Shown piece after piece: positions 62,505 to 64,000 of a DNA stretch of 64,000 nucleotides. The first letter of the stretch is position 1. Every line of letters starts with the position of its first letter. The notes beneath the pieces are model-generated. The model was not told the DNA's origin and did no database searches. It saw nothing but the letters and a program-made list of their open reading frames with translations. The position numbers were made by a program, and so were the translations under genes. Source of the DNA: Heliocidaris tuberculata (taxonomy: Eukaryota; Echinodermata; Echinoidea; Camarodonta; Echinometridae); the NCBI GenBank assembly GCA_025618425.1, contig CM046845.1:34250277-34314276 (forward strand), written 5' to 3'.

Positions 62505-62797
62505 TTTACGAGGCCGCCATCCATCTCCAGCCTAACCGCTCACGATGGCGGTCTCCTGCGTTCAAAATTATCTCTCTAATTTATTGAAAAATATTTACTG
62601 TATATCTATATTTTTAAAAAATCTTATTTGTATGTTTATTACGTTCTTGTTGTATAATATTATTGTTACATGATTCTTTCGTAATGCAATTTCTTTTGTA
62701 AAATTTCACTGTATGTATTTGTTATTGTTTGAAATGTATTTGATTAATTTATATTTGAACGCAGAAATAAAACCAACCAAACAAACAAACATATATA
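62505..62797 (+). mobile_element. Non-LTR retrotransposon 3' end with stem-loop and (AAAC)n tail
   Basis: It begins near GAGGCCGCCATC, which pairs with GATGGCGGTCTC about 25 bp later to give an 8-10-bp stem. AT-rich sequence follows, then GAACGCAGAAATAAAACC and a tail of CAAC/CAAAC repeats. Stem-loop, AATAAA and short-repeat tail are the same layout as the 3' UTR at 30590-31232 and the minus-strand tails at 42768 and 45394, though the sequence differs. No coding part is present. Confidence 0.6.
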
Positions 62798-62919
62798 TTA
62801 CCATCACAAGAGTCAAATTGTTAAGAAGATCTAATACATTGATGTAAAATAATAAGCAGTTATCATCTTCCACATGGACCTGTGTTGGTTACATGTCGTT
62901 TTTCTGAAGGTTTGTTACT

Positions 62920-63165
62920 CCGACGGTTCATCATTCTGAAAATGAAATAAGGTTTATAATTCCGAAAATGAAAAAGGCTTCATATTTCCAAAGGTTCATA
63001 AATCCAAAAAGTTAAGTAGGGCTCTATTGCATTTTTGGAATTACGAACCTTCGGAATTATATACCTCTTTCACTTTCAGAATTATGAAATTTCGGAGTAA
63101 TGCATATGTTCGGAATTATGAATCTTATTTAATTTTCAGAATTATGAACCTCCTGATCTGGGAAA
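62920..63165. repeat. Inverted satellite-like repeat of a CGGAATTATGAA unit
   Basis: On the right side (63030-63165), units such as TTCGGAATTATGAA and TTTTCAGAATTATGAA recur every 25-30 bp. On the left side (62925-63010) the complementary orientation appears (TTTATAATTCCGAAAATGAA). The two sets face each other around 63015-63025. Confidence 0.7.
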
Positions 63166-64000
63166 TTTTACCAACCTTAGGAAAAATGAATCTTTGGAAA
63201 AACAAGAACCCCCCCCCTATGTTTTATGCCTCCCATGTCTGTCCATTTTTCATGGCTTTTGCCATGTTTACTGTTTACCTCAACAAGATAGATTTGAAAT
63301 AAAAATATTACATACTTCAAAAAAGACTGAAAAAATGAAAAATGGAATTACCCTGTTCTTAATAATGCATCACTGGTTTCGCGAACCGCATAGGCTAAAG
63401 TACAGGAGATACGTCAGTTTCCGAAACCAGCGGCGAACTAATACAAAAATTAATCTAGGTCAACAGTCTAGAAGGGACACTCTTGATAATCATTTACATT
63501 TCTCATCTTGTCTTACCAATAGTCATATCTCATGTCTAACTCAAAAGTCAGTAAATATCCAACGATATGAAATACAATCCTTGACAATATAATCCTAGCC
63601 TGTAATTTAAGACCATTTCCTATTATCTACAAGAAGTGTTTAACAAGGATATTTCCATTCTGTGAGATTTCTCCAGGCGGATTTATGGCTTTCATTGAAT
63701 CTAAAATCCAGAGCATGGTGTTATCATCTTAAAATCTGGAATTACAAGACTTTCTTGCTTGACAAATCATAGGAGTGAAATTGACTTTCATTGGAATGTG
63801 GGAAGATCAAGACTCTTGGAGCTTGTTCAAACAGAACCAGATACCTCTGAAAAACACTCCAAATATTTGTGATGAAAAATAAGAAAGATGGAAGTGAAAA
63901 ATAGAAGATAATCTCACAACCCAGACAAAGAAGTCTAAAGTGGTCTCTTTATATAGACCCTTATACTCAAAAGTCAGTTTCTAGTCTCTATAGTGAATGA

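Larger units (their letters stand above)
53207..64000. other. Region upstream of the PLEKHG4-like gene, no second gene seen
   Basis: It contains the candidate promoter, the tandem duplication at 55056-55292, a (TC)n run, a SINE candidate, a Harbinger-like element, a retrotransposon tail and a satellite-like inverted repeat. The remaining stretches (56-58 kb, 58.4-60.4 kb, 63.2-64 kb) show nothing recognisable. Part of it may be 5' UTR or 5' intron. Confidence 0.5.

Overview
The window is eukaryotic DNA from an invertebrate, most likely an echinoderm and plausibly a sea urchin. It is AT-rich and gene-poor, with introns of 0.6 to 23 kb, homopolymer and (GA)n/(CT)n tracts, and many short inverted-repeat elements. 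The echinoderm assignment rests on the look of the repeats (a TTAA-bounded inverted-repeat element, the GGCGTAGCCAGG terminal motif, Harbinger-like GACCCC termini) and on the gene's resemblance to a deuterostome RhoGEF. It is inference. I see no rRNA gene, free-standing tRNA gene, CRISPR array or bacterial-style operon.

One protein-coding gene can be assembled. It lies on the minus strand and runs off the left edge. Six phase-compatible exons (53206-53045, 40652-40440, 17221-16765, 12700-12551, 11920-11797, 6137-6038) give an uninterrupted 402-codon N-terminal part of a puratrophin-1 / PLEKHG4-PLEKHG4B-like Rho guanine-nucleotide exchange factor. They cover a short hydrophobic N-terminus, the conserved PLEKHG4B-type N-terminal region, a polybasic linker and the first half of a SEC14-like (CRAL-TRIO) domain. 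The spectrin-like, DH and PH domains expected in this family must lie beyond position 1. Two further minus-strand ORFs with good splice donors in the right phase (13201-13126 and 7252-7158) could be alternative first exons.

The rest is intron or upstream sequence filled with mobile-element remains. From left to right: a 1.6-kb inverted-repeat DNA element with a 9-bp target duplication (2548-4161); a Harbinger-like MITE (19650-20311); a 600-bp trinucleotide/hexanucleotide satellite (21251-21862); two related 300-370-bp GGTGC-ended elements (27545-27912, 38189-38485); a TTAA-bounded long-TIR MITE (28311-28899); a 5'-truncated non-LTR retrotransposon with reverse-transcriptase coding sequence (29822-31232); a small TIR element (39810-40000); a 1.37-kb palindrome split by a retrotransposon tail (44624-45989); a tRNA-like SINE candidate (60655-61010); a second Harbinger-like element (61040-61563); and another retrotransposon 3' end (62505-62797).

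A recurring 65-78-bp palindrome with core AGCCAGAAGGGCGTTAA occurs at least five times across the gene. Its core resembles the CGGCAGAAGGGC motif at the ends of the large palindrome. The right third (53.2-64 kb) is upstream of the gene; it holds a CCAAT/GC-box candidate promoter, a diverged tandem duplication and repeats, but no convincing second gene.
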